A stretch of DNA of 64,000 nucleotides, taken from NCBI GenBank assembly GCA_963457665.1, contig OY735233.1, positions 46,162,166 through 46,226,165 on the forward strand, written 5' to 3'. Shown one piece after another: positions 47,106 through 59,460 of the stretch. How positions within the stretch are numbered: position 1 is the first letter of the stretch; each line of letters begins with the position of its first letter. A program made the translations under genes and the position numbers. The notes beneath the pieces are model-generated. The model was not told the DNA's origin. It made no database searches and worked only from the letters and a program-made list of their open reading frames with translations. Source of the DNA: Thysanoteuthis rhombus (Eukaryota; Mollusca; Cephalopoda; Oegopsida; Thysanoteuthidae).

Positions 47106-47539
47106 TTAATTAAGTTTAGCACTATTCCCGCTCGTAACGATGAAAAACTCCAGTTCATCTATCCTACTATAATTCACCAAATATCTCAGGAAAGACTCTA
47201 TGTCCGTATGAAATTTACTGTGTATATTAATGGGACACCAAGACATGTTTTTAGAAAGTTGGTTTTAAAAATTCGAAAAATCCAACGGTGCGTGTTTCGC
47301 TTTTGTGTTCACCTCGAAAATAACGATCTGATTTCCATCTATCCATATCATGCAAAAATATGATTCTCTTTATAAGTATAAAATTAGCTGAATCAGTGTA
47401 TTGTAAGGAAAGGCATTGAATTAAGATACTCATAGATGTGCAAACTTGAAGAATGCAAAAAGTACGGCTGATTTACAATTGAATAATAATAATGGGACTA
47501 CGTTTGCACTCATACCAATAATTATGAACAAATTCGCAT

Positions 47540-47542
<3 letters not shown>

Positions 47543-47586
<44 letters not shown>
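47543..47586 (+). repeat. (TC)n(AC)n compound microsatellite
   Basis: About 14 TC units followed by about 8 AC units. It sits just beyond the 3' end of the minus-strand LINE at 47595-48545. Confidence 0.95.
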
Positions 47587-47594
47587 GCATATAT

Positions 47595-48545
47595 ATTATA
47601 CAATGGCTTGGCTTCACAGACGAAGATTTGGAAGGATCTACCACGTCTGCTACAGGCCCTTGGATGATTATCCATGCCTACACAGGAGGTTCAGACTTTT
47701 CTGCTGCGGTCACAGAATAAAGTCAGGTTGTTGTATGGAACTCCGGCCTTGCGATGCTGTCTCATTTCTTCCGATAGAGGAAATCGCTTGGCAGACCTTG
47801 TGTTACCATACATTCCCGTCGGCTGTCTCTTTTGTCCATTGTCTACTGTTAATGCAGCAGGAGAAGAAGGTCTTTTTTCTAAAGGGGTCTCTGTATCATT
47901 TCTGTGCAGCCCGTTTCTCCGCTGGTTATGGGCTATTTTCTCGAAAAGGAAGATCTTTGGCAGACAATAGTATTTCATTCTTGCCACATGTCCGTATTAG
48001 GCGCTGGTATACGACCTAAGATTCTGCTCAGTATAGAATGATGGGCTATTCAATTGTAGACTTCCATTTCTGTGTCTTTCTCAGTCAAGTCACATAAGCA
48101 GTCAACAAAGGCATGTTTTGCCTGAGCCAGTTTTTTTTCTTGTCTCCCGGTCTAGTCTAGTCTCGCCGGATATGACCCACCCTACACGCGGGAAAACCTT
48201 GACCTTGAGACCGATGGAGACAGAACTTAGTTGGTGCTATCATATTGGTGATGGTTGGTAAAGGTTACCGTCTTTTTAATGCTAACTTTCATACTGAAGA
48301 GTTTTGTGGTCTCTGTAGACCAGAACGTTATCTGTTGGTAGGCCGCTTCTGTACGAGCAACCAGAGCTGCGTCATCAGCTCTTTGACCTGCTGTATCACA
48401 TTTTTGAGTCGCTTTGGATTGAAAAGGTTGCCATCATTCTGTATGCAGATAAATGCATTGTTCCAATCATCCATCAAATCTGTAATCTGATTCAACATCT
48501 TGCTGAAGAATATTAAAATCAAGGTTGGGACTAACTAAAAGCCTG
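47595..48545 (-). mobile_element. LINE reverse transcriptase relic (different family from RTE)
   Basis: The minus strand reads NGDNLFNPKRLK-like text (48420-48450), then ADDAALVARTEAAYQQITFW and KLFSMKVSIKKTVTFTNH (48250-48370), the RT catalytic loop and thumb. After frameshifts it reads GHVARMKYYCLPKIFLFE (47930-47985), typical of the C-terminal region after the RT domain. Frames on the opposite strand here (for example 47603-48019 plus) are shadows. Clade is uncertain; the text resembles LINE proteins common in flatworms, molluscs and fish. Confidence 0.75.
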
Positions 48546-48889
48546 ATTCCATTTTCCGTATAAGACCTCTCAATAGCTGAAAAGGTAAATTTAAGGTTTT
48601 GATCTACTACTAGTGCTAAGGGTCCTATCTAGGCCCTTCACAGAAAGCTAAAATAATTCGCCGGTTGCGCTGGTTTTCAGATCACCTCTTCAACGAAAAC
48701 TTTTGATCTCAGAGAGGTCTTTGGTTATTTCCAATCTGTACTTGAGACCAAAGCAGCACCTAGCATACGTAACACATTAATCACCTTTCATACAAAGCAT
48801 GTTTTCATGTTTTGAATTCAGAAACAAAAGTAATAGTTTTAATGGTACTCAAAAACGATTGTAATAGATATTAGTTTAGGTAAGTCTGT

Positions 48890-49246
48890 TGAAAACCGTC
48901 AACCAAACAACACTCAAACATGTCACGTGTATAGGACGCACCAATGGTGTTAATTCGAACATTTACTCTTTCTTAATGTTTTTGTTCGTTTCACCTCAAC
49001 CCCAATTATTTTCAAGGGGGTCAATTTACGATATAAGAGTATGCTAAATTGGTCCTTCGATTTGTGTCCGAAAACGTTCATGCTTGTTGTTTTTGTAAAT
49101 CAGACTTTTCTGGGAATCACCACCCAATAGACGGCAATAAAATGATTTTTTTTTCAATTTTTCAATTGAACACCAACGACATGGCATGCTGCTAAAAAAA
49201 TGTTGGCCACATGATGGTTTCTACTGAGTGACTAACCAGACCTATT
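48890..49246 (+). repeat. Family U dispersed repeat, copy 12 (internal deletion)
   Basis: Starts gaaaaccgtcaaccaaacaa. The block between the start and gtcacgtgtataggacgcac is shortened. It then continues with tcaatttacgatataagagt, cgacatggcatgctgctaaa and ends ctactgagtgactaaccaga. Confidence 0.8.
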
Positions 49247-49379
49247 CTAAATTAGGGTGAATCTAAACAAATCCAAAACGGCTGCAGTTGATTTTATTTC
49301 TCTTTTCTTTTTCGAATATACATTTAGATTTCAGTCCAAAAACACTTCAATATCATCATGCTACTTCGAATGAACAGTC

Positions 49380-49383
<4 letters not shown>

Positions 49384-49428
<45 letters not shown>
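49384..49428 (+). repeat. (AT)n microsatellite
   Basis: About 22 AT units, directly preceding the tandem SINE units. Confidence 0.95.
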
Positions 49429-49429
<1 letters not shown>

Positions 49430-49430
<1 letters not shown>

Positions 49431-49730
49431 CAAAAATCGCGTCATACTATATAGAAACACTTATTTGAAATTGTCTTTCGTTGTTACACGGTTAATGTAT
49501 CACTCAAAGTAGACAACGTAAATAGAATAAACAATTGAAGGAACTGCAGCTGCTCTAGGGATCAAATCTGCAACTGATAGGCTAGCTGCTTCAACGAAAC
49601 TCTGCTCTTATTAGATTAAACAGCTGCCAGGCCTGCAAAATAACTGTTTCCGCCCCAAATTCCCATCCCGTTCATTCCTGGTCTATTCGTTTCCTTTCAA
49701 CGCGACAGTCATGTATTAAGAAAGAATGGT
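49430..49730 (-). repeat. tRNA-like SINE, tandem unit 1
   Basis: Diverged copy of the next unit. Shared blocks are cgtcata-tata-a-aaa-tcttatttgaaa, cgttgttacacggttaatgt, tagctgcttcaacgaaac, aaataactgtttccgcccca, and ttcgtttcctttcaacgcga. The B-box region reads gggatcaaatctgc on the plus strand (diverged). Confidence 0.75.
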
Positions 49731-49985
49731 TATAAATTTCGTCATATTATACACAAATTCTTATTTGAAAAGATATCCCATCGTTATACGGTTGACGTAT
49801 TAATGCTGCAGGAATCGAACCAGCAAACAATTGGGTAGCTGCCTCAACGTAGCGTAGCTCTTACCAATGCCACCGGATATGCGAAGGCCCAAATAACTGT
49901 TTCCATCCCAAATGATCATCTCGTTTATTCCAGATGTATTCGTTTCTTTTCAACGCAACAGTTATGCATTATTCATATATATCCA
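49731..49985 (-). repeat. tRNA-like SINE, tandem unit 2
   Basis: The reverse strand reads ggtggcattggtaagagcta (A box), a cgttgaggcagctaccca arm, and ctggttcgattcctgcagc (near-perfect B box, 49806-49824). The tail side lies toward 49731. It ends at a short atatat run near 49977. Confidence 0.75.
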
Positions 49986-50244
49986 TTTTTTTAACACACG
50001 CATGCATATATTAATCAAGTATTTTTGTAGACAACATTTCTTGTTAGTTTCCTCTTTCACTCTTCCTCATTATAACGTTTATGCATTCATCTTGTTCGAA
50101 TCATGTATTTTGAAAGGTTTCTTAAACCAAAAAAGTGTACGCAATCTGATATGATTGTAGACAAAATATAACACGGTATTTAAATGGATAATCCCAATAT
50201 TTCGATCTTTTTATGGCATTTATCTAGCCAAGTCATTAATATGC

Positions 50245-50280
50245 AATCTGGCTCGTAGAAACAAAAAGTTGCTGACCCCT
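50245..50280 (-). repeat. hAT-like terminal sequence
   Basis: The reverse strand begins caggggtcagcaactttttg then tttctacgagcc, which matches the usual start of non-autonomous hAT elements. No partner end was located. Confidence 0.5.
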
Positions 50281-50394
50281 GGTTAACATTACATCAGGTT
50301 TTTAATGGCGTAAACAACGTGTGACTCTCTCTGATGGCTATGGAAAGCTTAATCCTTTGGCTAGGAATACCTTTATTAGTTATAAGATCACTTC

Positions 50395-50545
50395 CCCCTG
50401 GATAATTGCCCTCTAACAATAATGTAGCAGATGTGAAGCCAAAGTTAAAATCAGTGAAAGTGAAGTAGTTTGCTGTGTGAATGATGAAATTGTTACAGGG
50501 GGGTGCAATGGTCAAGAGTCGTTTATCGGGGCTGCAGTTATCCAG
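50395..50545 (-). repeat. Dispersed repeat family W, copy 2
   Basis: In reverse it shows tttcatcattcacacagcaa, actacttcactttcactgat and ggcaattatccaggggg, matching 32820-32950. An open frame of 131 codons at 50477-50872 starts within it and is not recognised. Confidence 0.6.
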
Positions 50546-51024
50546 GGGGTAAAGTATACTGCCTTTGGAACGTTAAAATTTATCATTGCTTTTATAACTT
50601 TTTCCAAGTGTTGTTCGGTCCATCAATTTTGTTCCTTGTGTAAACTTCGTTGTTATCACATTTCAGGCGGTCCATTCCGTGAGGTTGCACAAAATGTATG
50701 TAAGATACAGTTTGTGATTTTGAGAATTATCATAATCATTCCAAGGACTATTGGTCTCATCATTTGTATTGCTTTTACTGTTACAACAATGTTTTGGCTG
50801 ACTCATTCTTCAGCCTTCTCCAGGCGAAGAATCCACGAGAAAAGAGATTGGACTCTCAGTGACGATCAGTAGGAATGCTAATATGTTTTCTGTTTTTCAC
50901 ATTTTTTTCTGCTACGTTGGTTTATGGAGAGACTCAGACTGTTGTAAGAGGAAGCTGTTGCTCCCGTATTAAACCTTGACAGAGGCCAATAAGTTCAGCG
51001 ATTCCATGTTGGTGATCATTGATG

Positions 51025-51115
51025 ATGATGGTCATTGCCACTCGATACGAATATGGCAGCACGAGGGAGAGTAAATTGTCATGTATCAATAGAGCAGTGT
51101 TTGCTTGAAGAGGGG
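51025..51115 (+). repeat. Dispersed repeat family T, copy 2
   Basis: Counterpart of 17205-17290: ggtcattgccactcgatacg, then aatatggcag. Confidence 0.5.
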
Positions 51116-52075
51116 ACAGGGTGCACAGAAGGGCGTGTTGATTTTCGTTATTTTTTGAAAAAATTAACTTTGGACAGGTCTAGATATTTTTGAGTTGAAC
51201 ATGATAAGTACTGGTACTAAAACTAAGATCCTCAGCTTTAATCACCATTTAAAGAAATATATTCACTGATCGTGTGCTAAAATTAATGAAAAAAGACCCA
51301 TCAATCGCAAGATTTGGTTGAAAAATTGTGCTATTCGAGCAATGAATTAAGGAAAGGTTGCTAATTTATTTTTAAAAGATATAATAGACAAAGGATAGAT
51401 ACATAGTGAGTATTCGATATATAACAATAACCTGTATTTCTAATTTTAATTTTATTTAATCTCGTTTCTGTGGAAATTTATATAATATTGACCGAAAATT
51501 AAAATAATGGGATTTTTCTGTTAAAACAGAGGGAAAATAATGCAACGTGACTGTTATACGAACATTAGAGGCTACAAAGAAAGAGTAAAAATACCAATAA
51601 AATAGAGGAAAAGGGGCAATTGATGTTCAAGGTCGCTTCAATTATTTAGTTATACAAGTATTATTTATGCTTACATTTTATTATCTAACTCTTAGAGTTG
51701 ACTTTATGATCACAATAGTCTGGAATTCACGATGTGTGATCTTTAGACATGAATAACAGAGAGAGTGGAAAAGAATGAGTGATTCCGTAACATCATGTGT
51801 CAACTCGCGTTTCAGAGTTTGAATTTCTGTTATGAAAAATATCATCTCTATATAATAACAAGTATACGTATTCTATTAATTCATTATTTTTCTGGCAAAA
51901 AATACCTTGCTTCTAAAGATGTCATTAAAACGGGTAATATAATAATAGAACCATTAAACAATATAAAAACATAGGTATTTTTAAAAGGCAATCATCATTA
52001 GTCCGTGATTTTGAGGTATTTGTCCGGCTGTGTTATTTATAATTACAAGTAAAATTATAATTTTCGTAATTGTTT
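51116..52075. other. AT-rich DNA with no recognised gene
   Basis: No ORF above ~60 codons and no repeat that I could match inside the window. Confidence 0.6.
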
Positions 52076-52079
52076 CTGT

Positions 52080-52150
52080 TACTCAGTGGTCAAGGGCGTT
52101 TTGCTAGACATCAATTGATTTGGGGATCAATTTCAACGGGGATTTTCTTC
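52080..52150 (+). repeat. tRNA-like SINE head
   Basis: tactcagtggtcaagggcg (A-box-like) is followed by ttgctagacatcaattga and ggatcaatttcaacgggg (decayed B box) at tRNA-like spacing. Confidence 0.55.
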
Positions 52151-52282
52151 TCATTTTTCCTATCTTTCAAGGTCAGGCTGAGTATTCCTTTATTACTTTT
52201 CATGCTAGTGGCGGATTATCAATTATATGTTGAGTAAGCTTTTTTCTTCCTTTCCTCTGTCAAACTCCTACTAGTGAGCTAG

Positions 52283-52605
52283 GCTTTGACTTTATTTTGT
52301 ACGTAAGAATGACGGATGACAATGACCAGGAGAAAAAAAGGAGTGACGTCATGCATGAGTGGCACACTGACGGACGCAAAAACTGATGGTGATTTCACTC
52401 CCACTTCTAAGGCCCAAGTCAGTTTGATTGCCGAAGTCAGTAAATCCCATTTATAATTGAGGAGTTGAAATAAGACATGAATTTTAGGAATGATATTGTA
52501 TGAAAAAATGAATCCTGATTTTTTTACTTTTTTTAGATTCAAATGAAACTAGGGAGTTTGATCTTAGGGCAACCAAGCTTGTTTTTTTTTTATAATTCGA
52601 GAGAA
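52283..52605 (+). repeat. Dispersed repeat family V, copy 1
   Basis: Matches 59998-60275 in the same orientation. Shared blocks are tttgactttattttgtacgt, actgatg, ctcc-actt-taa-gccca, gatt-ttgc-gaagt, aatcccattta, tagattcaaatgaa-cta-gggagtt and gcaaccaagcttgtt. Confidence 0.75.
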
Positions 52606-52849
52606 TTCATTTTAGCTGAAATAACACCAGTTTAGTAATCGTAAAATACAGGAATAATAATTAAAACTGATTGCTTTTTTTCTCTAACTCATTGAATATG
52701 TAATGAAACGAATTCTCCAGAACAATTTTTCAGTAAAGAAATTTACAATCATAAAAAGGACAAGGGAAAGGGAAGAATACCAAACTTCACGGCTACATTT
52801 TAACAATTGAAAGGGATTTCTACATACAAACTATTTGAAAGTTAGCTCA

Positions 52850-52870
52850 TATATATATATATATATATGC

Positions 52871-52920
<50 letters not shown>

Positions 52921-53163
52921 TTGATTTTTGTTTATATATATATATAATTAATTGATTTCTTCTTTATATATATATATATATATATATATATGCATATAAT
53001 TGATTTTTTCTTTATATATATATGTATATATATATAATTAATTGATTTTTTCTTTATATATATATATATATAATTAATTGATTTATATATATATATATAT
53101 ATATATGTAATTAATTGATTTCTTCTTTATTTTTATATATATATATATAATTAATTGATTGTT

Positions 53164-53201
<38 letters not shown>

Positions 53202-53216
53202 TTGATTTCTTCTTTA

Positions 53217-53289
<73 letters not shown>

Positions 53290-53325
53290 GCATGTATAAA
53301 GAAAAATCTATTAATTTTTGTTTAA
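52850..53325 (+). repeat. AT minisatellite with a recurring taattaattgatt core
   Basis: (AT)n tracts of varying length alternate with a core like taattaattgatttcttctt, seen at about 52914, 52945, 52997 (variant), 53036, 53071, 53108, 53148 and 53196. The array is opened by gcatacatacatac (52869) and closed by a single core in inverted orientation (53297-53322: tataaagaaaaatctatta then attttt). Confidence 0.9.
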
Positions 53326-53329
53326 AAAA

Positions 53330-54680
53330 AAAACGGGAATAAAATCATGGATACAAAAATGTTTAATATTCACCAAGGCTATTTGTATTTGGTATATTCA
53401 ATTTCAAAAGAAAGATACAGCCAAAAGATGTTTGGTTCTTTCTTGTTATCTGCACGGCATTCTCCATTTCGGTGATTCCACAATTTGAAATATATCATTC
53501 TTTGGTGTAATTTTCTCAAATGACGACAAGGGCTAAAAAAAAAACTTTGTGTCAGTTTTTGATTTATCAAGTGCTAACTATCTGGTCTTGTCAAAGATCA
53601 TGATTTCAAAATCGACAGACTCTTGCCCACTGCCCGTTGCCAGATTGGAAGCTGTTCTGTCAATCCTTGGCATGTCAATGTCTGAGCCGATCACAAAGCA
53701 ATCTTGCTGCTGCTTCTGGCACATAGTATCCGTAAACGATCACATATCTGGATAATAACAAGGCTCGACATCGCGTAACTTAGACAATTATACGAGAACT
53801 GCTGTCTACAACGCGATTTGGCCGTATTGAGATTCAATACACCATCTCCAGAACAATGCACCTAAGCGAAATAAAAGTCTCTTTTATAGGTTGAATCGCT
53901 TAGATATTCATTCTATAAAGCCAACTTTAGAACTCACAAAACCATATTTTTCAATTCGACTCGTTGATTTCTTGCTATCGATTCTCCTTGACAAGTCGTT
54001 TTGTCGAGAGCTTTGGGGACTTTTACTTAAGCCCCGACCAAAAGCTAACGCCCATAATTTTAAATCATGGAAGTCTAAAACGAAGAATAAGATCAGGCTG
54101 CATTTTCTTTTTCTCTCCGAAAAAGACCCCGAATATAAGGTCTTTTCCGTCAGTCTTCACCACAAAAACGAAAACCCTTAACGTTAATCCCAACACACTA
54201 ACCTGGTGGCGAAGGGATCCTATTGATATAAACCTAACATATCAATTCCCACTAGTTGTGAATATGTGTTGATCAATATATAAATTCGAAAAATTCTATG
54301 CCCTATATTGCATTTTCTTTTATTATTTCAAATTGTAGACAGCAATTGCCTGCTTTTCGAGAAGATCTGTAAAAAATCAGCTACTTGTCTAATCTGATTC
54401 TCAACAAAAGGATATACTAGACGGTCTGATTGGGAGAAAGGTTGAAATGCTTTGATTCTCCCGATTGCTGATAACATTTAGCCAAAAACTAACACTACGA
54501 ATTTACTTTCTAGTTACCGAGAAAAAGAAAATGCAACCCAATCTTTTTCAGGCTCCTGCACTTCAAATTTATGGACGTTATTTTTTGGTTGGAACTAATG
54601 AAAAGGCGCTCAGATATATACGAAAAAGCCCATGGAAACATTCTTGGAAAGACGGCTATTTGTCTTTTACGGAAAATGAA
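53330..54680. other. No recognised gene
   Basis: Two related phrases occur on opposite strands: gaagtctaaaacgaagaata with gcattttctttttctctccg near 54070-54120, and gttaccgagaaaaagaaaat then gcaaccc near 54515. They suggest part of an inverted repeat. ORFs of 96-102 codons at 53891-54272 overlap each other and show no known motif. Confidence 0.5.
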
Positions 54681-54686
54681 CCGAGT

Positions 54687-55440
54687 CATCATCATCATCA
54701 TCATCATCATCATCAGTCTTTTAACGTCAGTCGTTGGACATAGACCTTCCCCAGGATTCGCCACACTTCTCTATTATGGGCGTCATGGAGCCAGTACTTT
54801 CTGGATTTGTCTAGCTCGTCTCTCTGTCTAATACTCTGCTAGCCTCGGTTGCACATATGATCTCTGGGGATCCATGTCGCAAGTTGTGATGTCCATCGGT
54901 TGTCCGCCATTCTTGCAACATAGCCAGCCCACTGCCATTTGAGATTTTCAATGGATTCTGACTCTTGTCTTTTCCCGGATGTTCTGTGCTGTCTTGTGGT
55001 CTCTCCATGTGAGGCCCAGCATTATTCTTCAATGTGCATGTTGCATGGTTCTCAATATGCGGATCTATCTCTTGGTTAGGTTCCATGTTTCAGCTCCATA
55101 AGTGACTATTTGGTGGATGCATTAGTTATACACCCTTCTTTTTAGGATTATTGGGATCTTCTCATTTTTGGAGGTTGAGCCTGCTCTGCCAAAGGCTTGC
55201 CATCCAAGGAGTGGTCAGTGGCATAAAAAATGGAACTGGCTGAGACAATCTGATGGTGATTCTGCTTGATTTCTTCCTTCTTTTTGAGGGTGTCATGGAT
55301 TTTGATCTTAGTGTTTTTATCTCCGATGTGATTGTTGCACATGATCTTTGTCTAGCTGGAGTTCATGTGTAGGCCGACTTCCTTGCTCTATTCATTTAGT
55401 TCATCTATCATTAGTTGGAGGTCGTGTAGGTTCTCTGACC
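54687..55440 (-). mobile_element. RTE-type LINE fragment (copy D) with (ATC)n tail
   Basis: On the minus strand the copy reads MIDELNE then GLHMN (55340-55400), YIGDK-like NNHIGDKNTKIKIHD (55290-55340), MQRAH-like text near 55030, LKWQWAGYVARMADNRWTSQ (54880-54945), RDELDKSRKYW near 54800 and RILGKVYVQRLTLKD before the tail. The tail is nine ATC units at 54687-54714. It is 5'-truncated at about 55440, within the RT palm, and contains stops. Confidence 0.85.
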
Positions 55441-55529
55441 ACTCATCAAAACGAACCTAATGACAGTATAATCGACCATCTATCGGAAATAAATGGCAAA
55501 TCAGATAAGACAAAGAAGTCCTCTTTCTT

Positions 55530-55615
55530 TCTCGATTGACAATAAAACGATATTGAAGTGACTTCTCCAAGGTGTAAGCTTAATTGGCTTAAAGCTGGCC
55601 TTAGTGCCGTTAACT
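55530..55615 (+). repeat. Dispersed repeat family S, copy 3
   Basis: ctcgattgacaataaaacga, tattgaagtgac, then aaggtgtaagctt align with 42517-42570. Confidence 0.5.
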
Positions 55616-56107
55616 GCTACGCAAAATAGAGAATGAAACAGGGACGATGGGGTGTGCATCAGGATTGAAAGAATTATGGCCAATGTAAGTAAATCAATAT
55701 AGATCCCAGATTATATTACATGACAAAAGCGTGTAATTATTCTCCATCAAAGATATGACATCAATCGTTGGAAAAATAACTAAAATCCAGCTTATCATGT
55801 TCATTTATCATCACGTCACGATGGTGATATCACTACTATGTTGCTACAGAAAGAAAACCAAAAGGAATGTCCAATTTTGCATGCTAATAAAATTGCAAAA
55901 ACTCCTGGATCCACACCCAAATTTGATAACTCCATTGAAATAAGCTGAAACTTTTTGGAGTTAGTGTGTGAATGAAAATACTAACAAAAAATAGACAGAG
56001 CAATATGGAGATGGATACTTCGAAGAAAACCTCGATTTCCATATGAATGAAAACTTGCGTAAATATAAGCAAAGCAATAACAAAACAATACTTTATCACT
56101 TCAGAAA

Positions 56108-56556
56108 CAGGTTTGGTTAGTCACCCAATAGAAACCATAACATGACCAACGTCTCTTGGCAGTATGTTGTGTTGGGGTGATCAATTATAAAATTGAAAAA
56201 AGAGGTGACCAATGAATGTTGCCATTGTTGGATGACAAAAGGATCCAAATTTTCACAAAAACAAGCGTGAACACTGCGAGACTTTAGCTATGGACCAGTT
56301 TAGCATCAGGGTTCATTGTAAAAAAGCACGAAAATATTGATGGGGGGGGGGGGTAATTTTGAAGAAGCAAAAAATTATTTTTTGTAGATATAATGAGGAG
56401 GAGTAAAAGTTTCGATTTTCTGCCTCCTAGCTCCATTAATGTAACCTCTTCTCGCGACACTTACCTAATTAACGAGTCAGTCCATTAGAATCACTCAAAA
56501 ACTGAAGACACCGATGATTAGAGTTTTGGAGACGATCTTGAATGAAGGTTTCTAAT
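56108..56556 (-). repeat. Family U dispersed repeat, copy 13
   Basis: Starts caggtttggttagtcaccca and ends gaatgaaggtttctaataa. It includes a G12 run at 56342-56353, where the family has its gggg block. Confidence 0.8.
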
Positions 56557-56715
56557 AAGCCAGTTCATAAAAATGAAAAGGCCAAACCAAAACAGTACCA
56601 GCATTTCAATATCATTCATATATCAGAGGCTTATCATGCATACACACAGAGAGACACACAAACACACACATGCCTATATACATATGAATATAGGCATGTA
56701 TATAGATACATATAC

Positions 56716-56719
<4 letters not shown>

Positions 56720-56786
<67 letters not shown>

Positions 56787-57095
56787 TTAAATTAAACAGC
56801 TTTTTTGTTGTATTACAACTCTTATTCTATAGACTATCTATTATCCCTTCCAGTATCACGAGGTAGGATCGAAACCTTCGCTTCAGACCCAGAGGCTGTA
56901 CGGTCAGTAAGGTTGAATTTAAGCGACATATTTATTCGAGCATTAATTCCCACCAACCAAAGTGCTCTATTCCTAAGTTGGAAGAAAATTGCACAACCTT
57001 ATAATGAACGAGTCACCTCACTTAAAGAGCGCTCAACCCTCAATAATGGAGCATTAATTATAATAATGATTAAATAATTGTGTCATTATATTTAT
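56720..57095 (-). repeat. (AT)n plus tRNA-like SINE family Y, copy 2
   Basis: A (TA)30 tract (56720-56780) precedes a ~305 bp unit. The reverse strand reads cctctgggtctgaagcgaag then gtttcgatcctacctcgtga, a recognisable B box with one extra T (near 56870). Further blocks match copy 1: gtcagtaaggtt-aatttaag, ctctattccta-g, cttaaagag-gctcaaccct and ggagcatta. Confidence 0.75.
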
Positions 57096-57867
57096 GCATA
57101 TATATATTGAACACTATCGTCATAGATGAAGCAACACAAACACACTCGCATATATATACATATATATATGTATATATATGTGTGTGCATATAATGTATAA
57201 CATCCCCAACAGAACATTCTCTAATACTAAGTTAATCAAAGACATTCTCTCTGAATCAAGGGCTGTGCCATAGGCACTGTCACAGCTATCATATGCCGCT
57301 AGTTCCATGCGTAAAAATATTTATCCATCCAAAAAGTATCAATGGCTGTTTCCTCTTGAATGCTGGATACATTGATGACGTATATATTGAAAATTGGGAG
57401 GACAACTAAACTGAATACATTTTTTACGTACATCTGCAATCAACATGTTTTTATTAGATTCGACACCAAAACTTCTACGAAAAAAAACAATCTATAGCAT
57501 TTCTGATCGCCTTAACTAACGTAGATGAAAATGAAAAATAACAAGCTACACTATATACTAACCGCCCTGACATACACAACTATCTTCATTTTAGATCCTC
57601 TCATTCAAAATGCTTAAATGAAAACCTCAAAAAACCACGAATTCTTAGATTTAAGATAAGCTCAGACAACAATTGATTAAGAAAAAATTGTGACAAACTC
57701 GTATAAAATCGTCTCGAATAATTAAACACTTATGTGATATCCTAAAACTTTAACAAGAACTAAGTCCTCCAATTCAAGGACCAGGTTTGGTCTTCAGACC
57801 TATTCAAAGAACACCGACGATAAAAAAAAACAGTCTAATTCAGCCACGATGGAATCTAAACAAAAGA

Positions 57868-58175
57868 TTGAATCTCACACTTGGAAACATGCAACATGCC
57901 CTTGAGATAATCAAGCTCAACCTCACTTGCAGAGATCACAGCAAAGCAGATCAGAGGAAAAACAGGAGTCAGAGATATCATAGAAACAATAAGAAAACTC
58001 AAATGGCAATGGGCAGGTCATGTTGCAAGAATGTCTGACAACAGTTAGACATCACGACTCACAACATGGATCCCTGGGAATCCTATGTGATATGTGACCG
58101 ACAGAAAGTACGATGGCATGACGAGCTAGATATCTTCATGAAGTACTGGCTCCGTGACAAGTAGAGGAATACATA
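57868..58175 (+). mobile_element. RTE 3'-end fragment (copy F1), tail lost
   Basis: Plus-strand text: LTLGNMQHALEIIKLNLTCR, then gagatatcatagaaacaata, LKWQWAGHVARM and a late tggcatgacgagctagata, kyWLRDK. It stops ~120 bp before the usual end, where copy F2 begins. Confidence 0.75.
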
Positions 58176-58179
58176 CATC

Positions 58180-59416
58180 TGCAAACATTTCAAAGTTATT
58201 ACCAATCGAATCACCAGAACACTAGATGAAAACCAAGCACAGAAAAGAGCTGGCTTTAGAAGAAGCTACTCGACCACTGACCATCACCATTCGATAAATC
58301 AACTAAAAAAGAAAAAAAGCAGAATATAAAATGCTACTCTTAGTAGCATTTATCGACTTCAACAAAGCTTCCGACTCAATGAAAATTCTGTCAGAGTACT
58401 GCAACATATATACCGTTACAGCAGCTCCTTTACCAGATTACATAAAGCTCAAAAGAGGGGTAAGACAAGGTGATACTAGCTCACCCCCGAAACCTAGACT
58501 GGGAAAACGAAGGAAACAAAAAAGACGGCGAATACCAAAGTAACCACAGATTTGCAGACGACATCGTCTTTTTGTAGAGAACCTTTATAACCTGCAATTA
58601 ATGCAAGACAAACTGAGCGATGAAAGTTAGAAATTCGGCCTTCAAATGAACTTCAGAAAAAAAAGGTTATATTCAACAATGACGTCGGAAATAAACTCAC
58701 ATAACACGCAAAATCAGAAACGCAGAACTAGAAAGGAGATCACTAAATCAACCTGACAATGCATCTCCATGAAATCCTCAAGAGAATTAGGTATTTATTG
58801 ATTTAAGAACAGATCCACATGATTGTGAGACTGTCTGCAACTTTAAACCCAGATCTTAGACGCTCAAGCAATAGCAGATATGCGCTGAGCGTAGAGGTCT
58901 GCGATCCACTCGAAGTGGTAACCCATAGTGTAGCAGCCTGAAATCTAGACTTTCCCTTCCCAATCAGATGTTTGAAGCCAATGATGATCCCTCTCCTTCA
59001 CACACGTGTCTTTTTAGCAAACACTATACAGACTTCCATAAAAGACAGATTTACAAATTGAGAACCCTGCAACGTGCACATGAAAGAATAATGCTGGGCC
59101 TCACATTGAGAGACCACAAGACAGCATAGTACATCTGAAATTTAAAAAAAAGAGTCAGGGACATCATAAAATCCATTGAAAATCTCAAATGGCAGTGGGC
59201 TGGCCATGTTGCAAGGATGGCAGACAACCAATGGACATCACGACTCGTGACATGGATCCCCAGAGATCACATGTGCAACCAAGGCTGGCAGAGTACTAGA
59301 TGGAGAGACAAGCTAGACAAATTCAGAAAGTACTGGCTCTGCGACGCCCTTGATTGAGAAGTGTGGTGAATCCTGGGGAAAGTCTATGTGCAACGACGAA
59401 CGTTGAAAAACTGATG

Positions 59417-59460
<44 letters not shown>

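Noticed and set aside
47603..48019. 138-codon open frame (plus) with several Cys and His
   Set aside because: Antisense of the minus-strand LINE C-terminal region, which reads GHVARM and related motifs; the Cys/His spacing shows no domain.
50477..50872. 131-codon open frame (plus)
   Set aside because: Starts inside repeat family W and shows no domain; probably chance.
53891..54272. Overlapping 96- and 102-codon frames
   Set aside because: They are two frames of the same DNA, which seems to be repeat-derived; no known motif.
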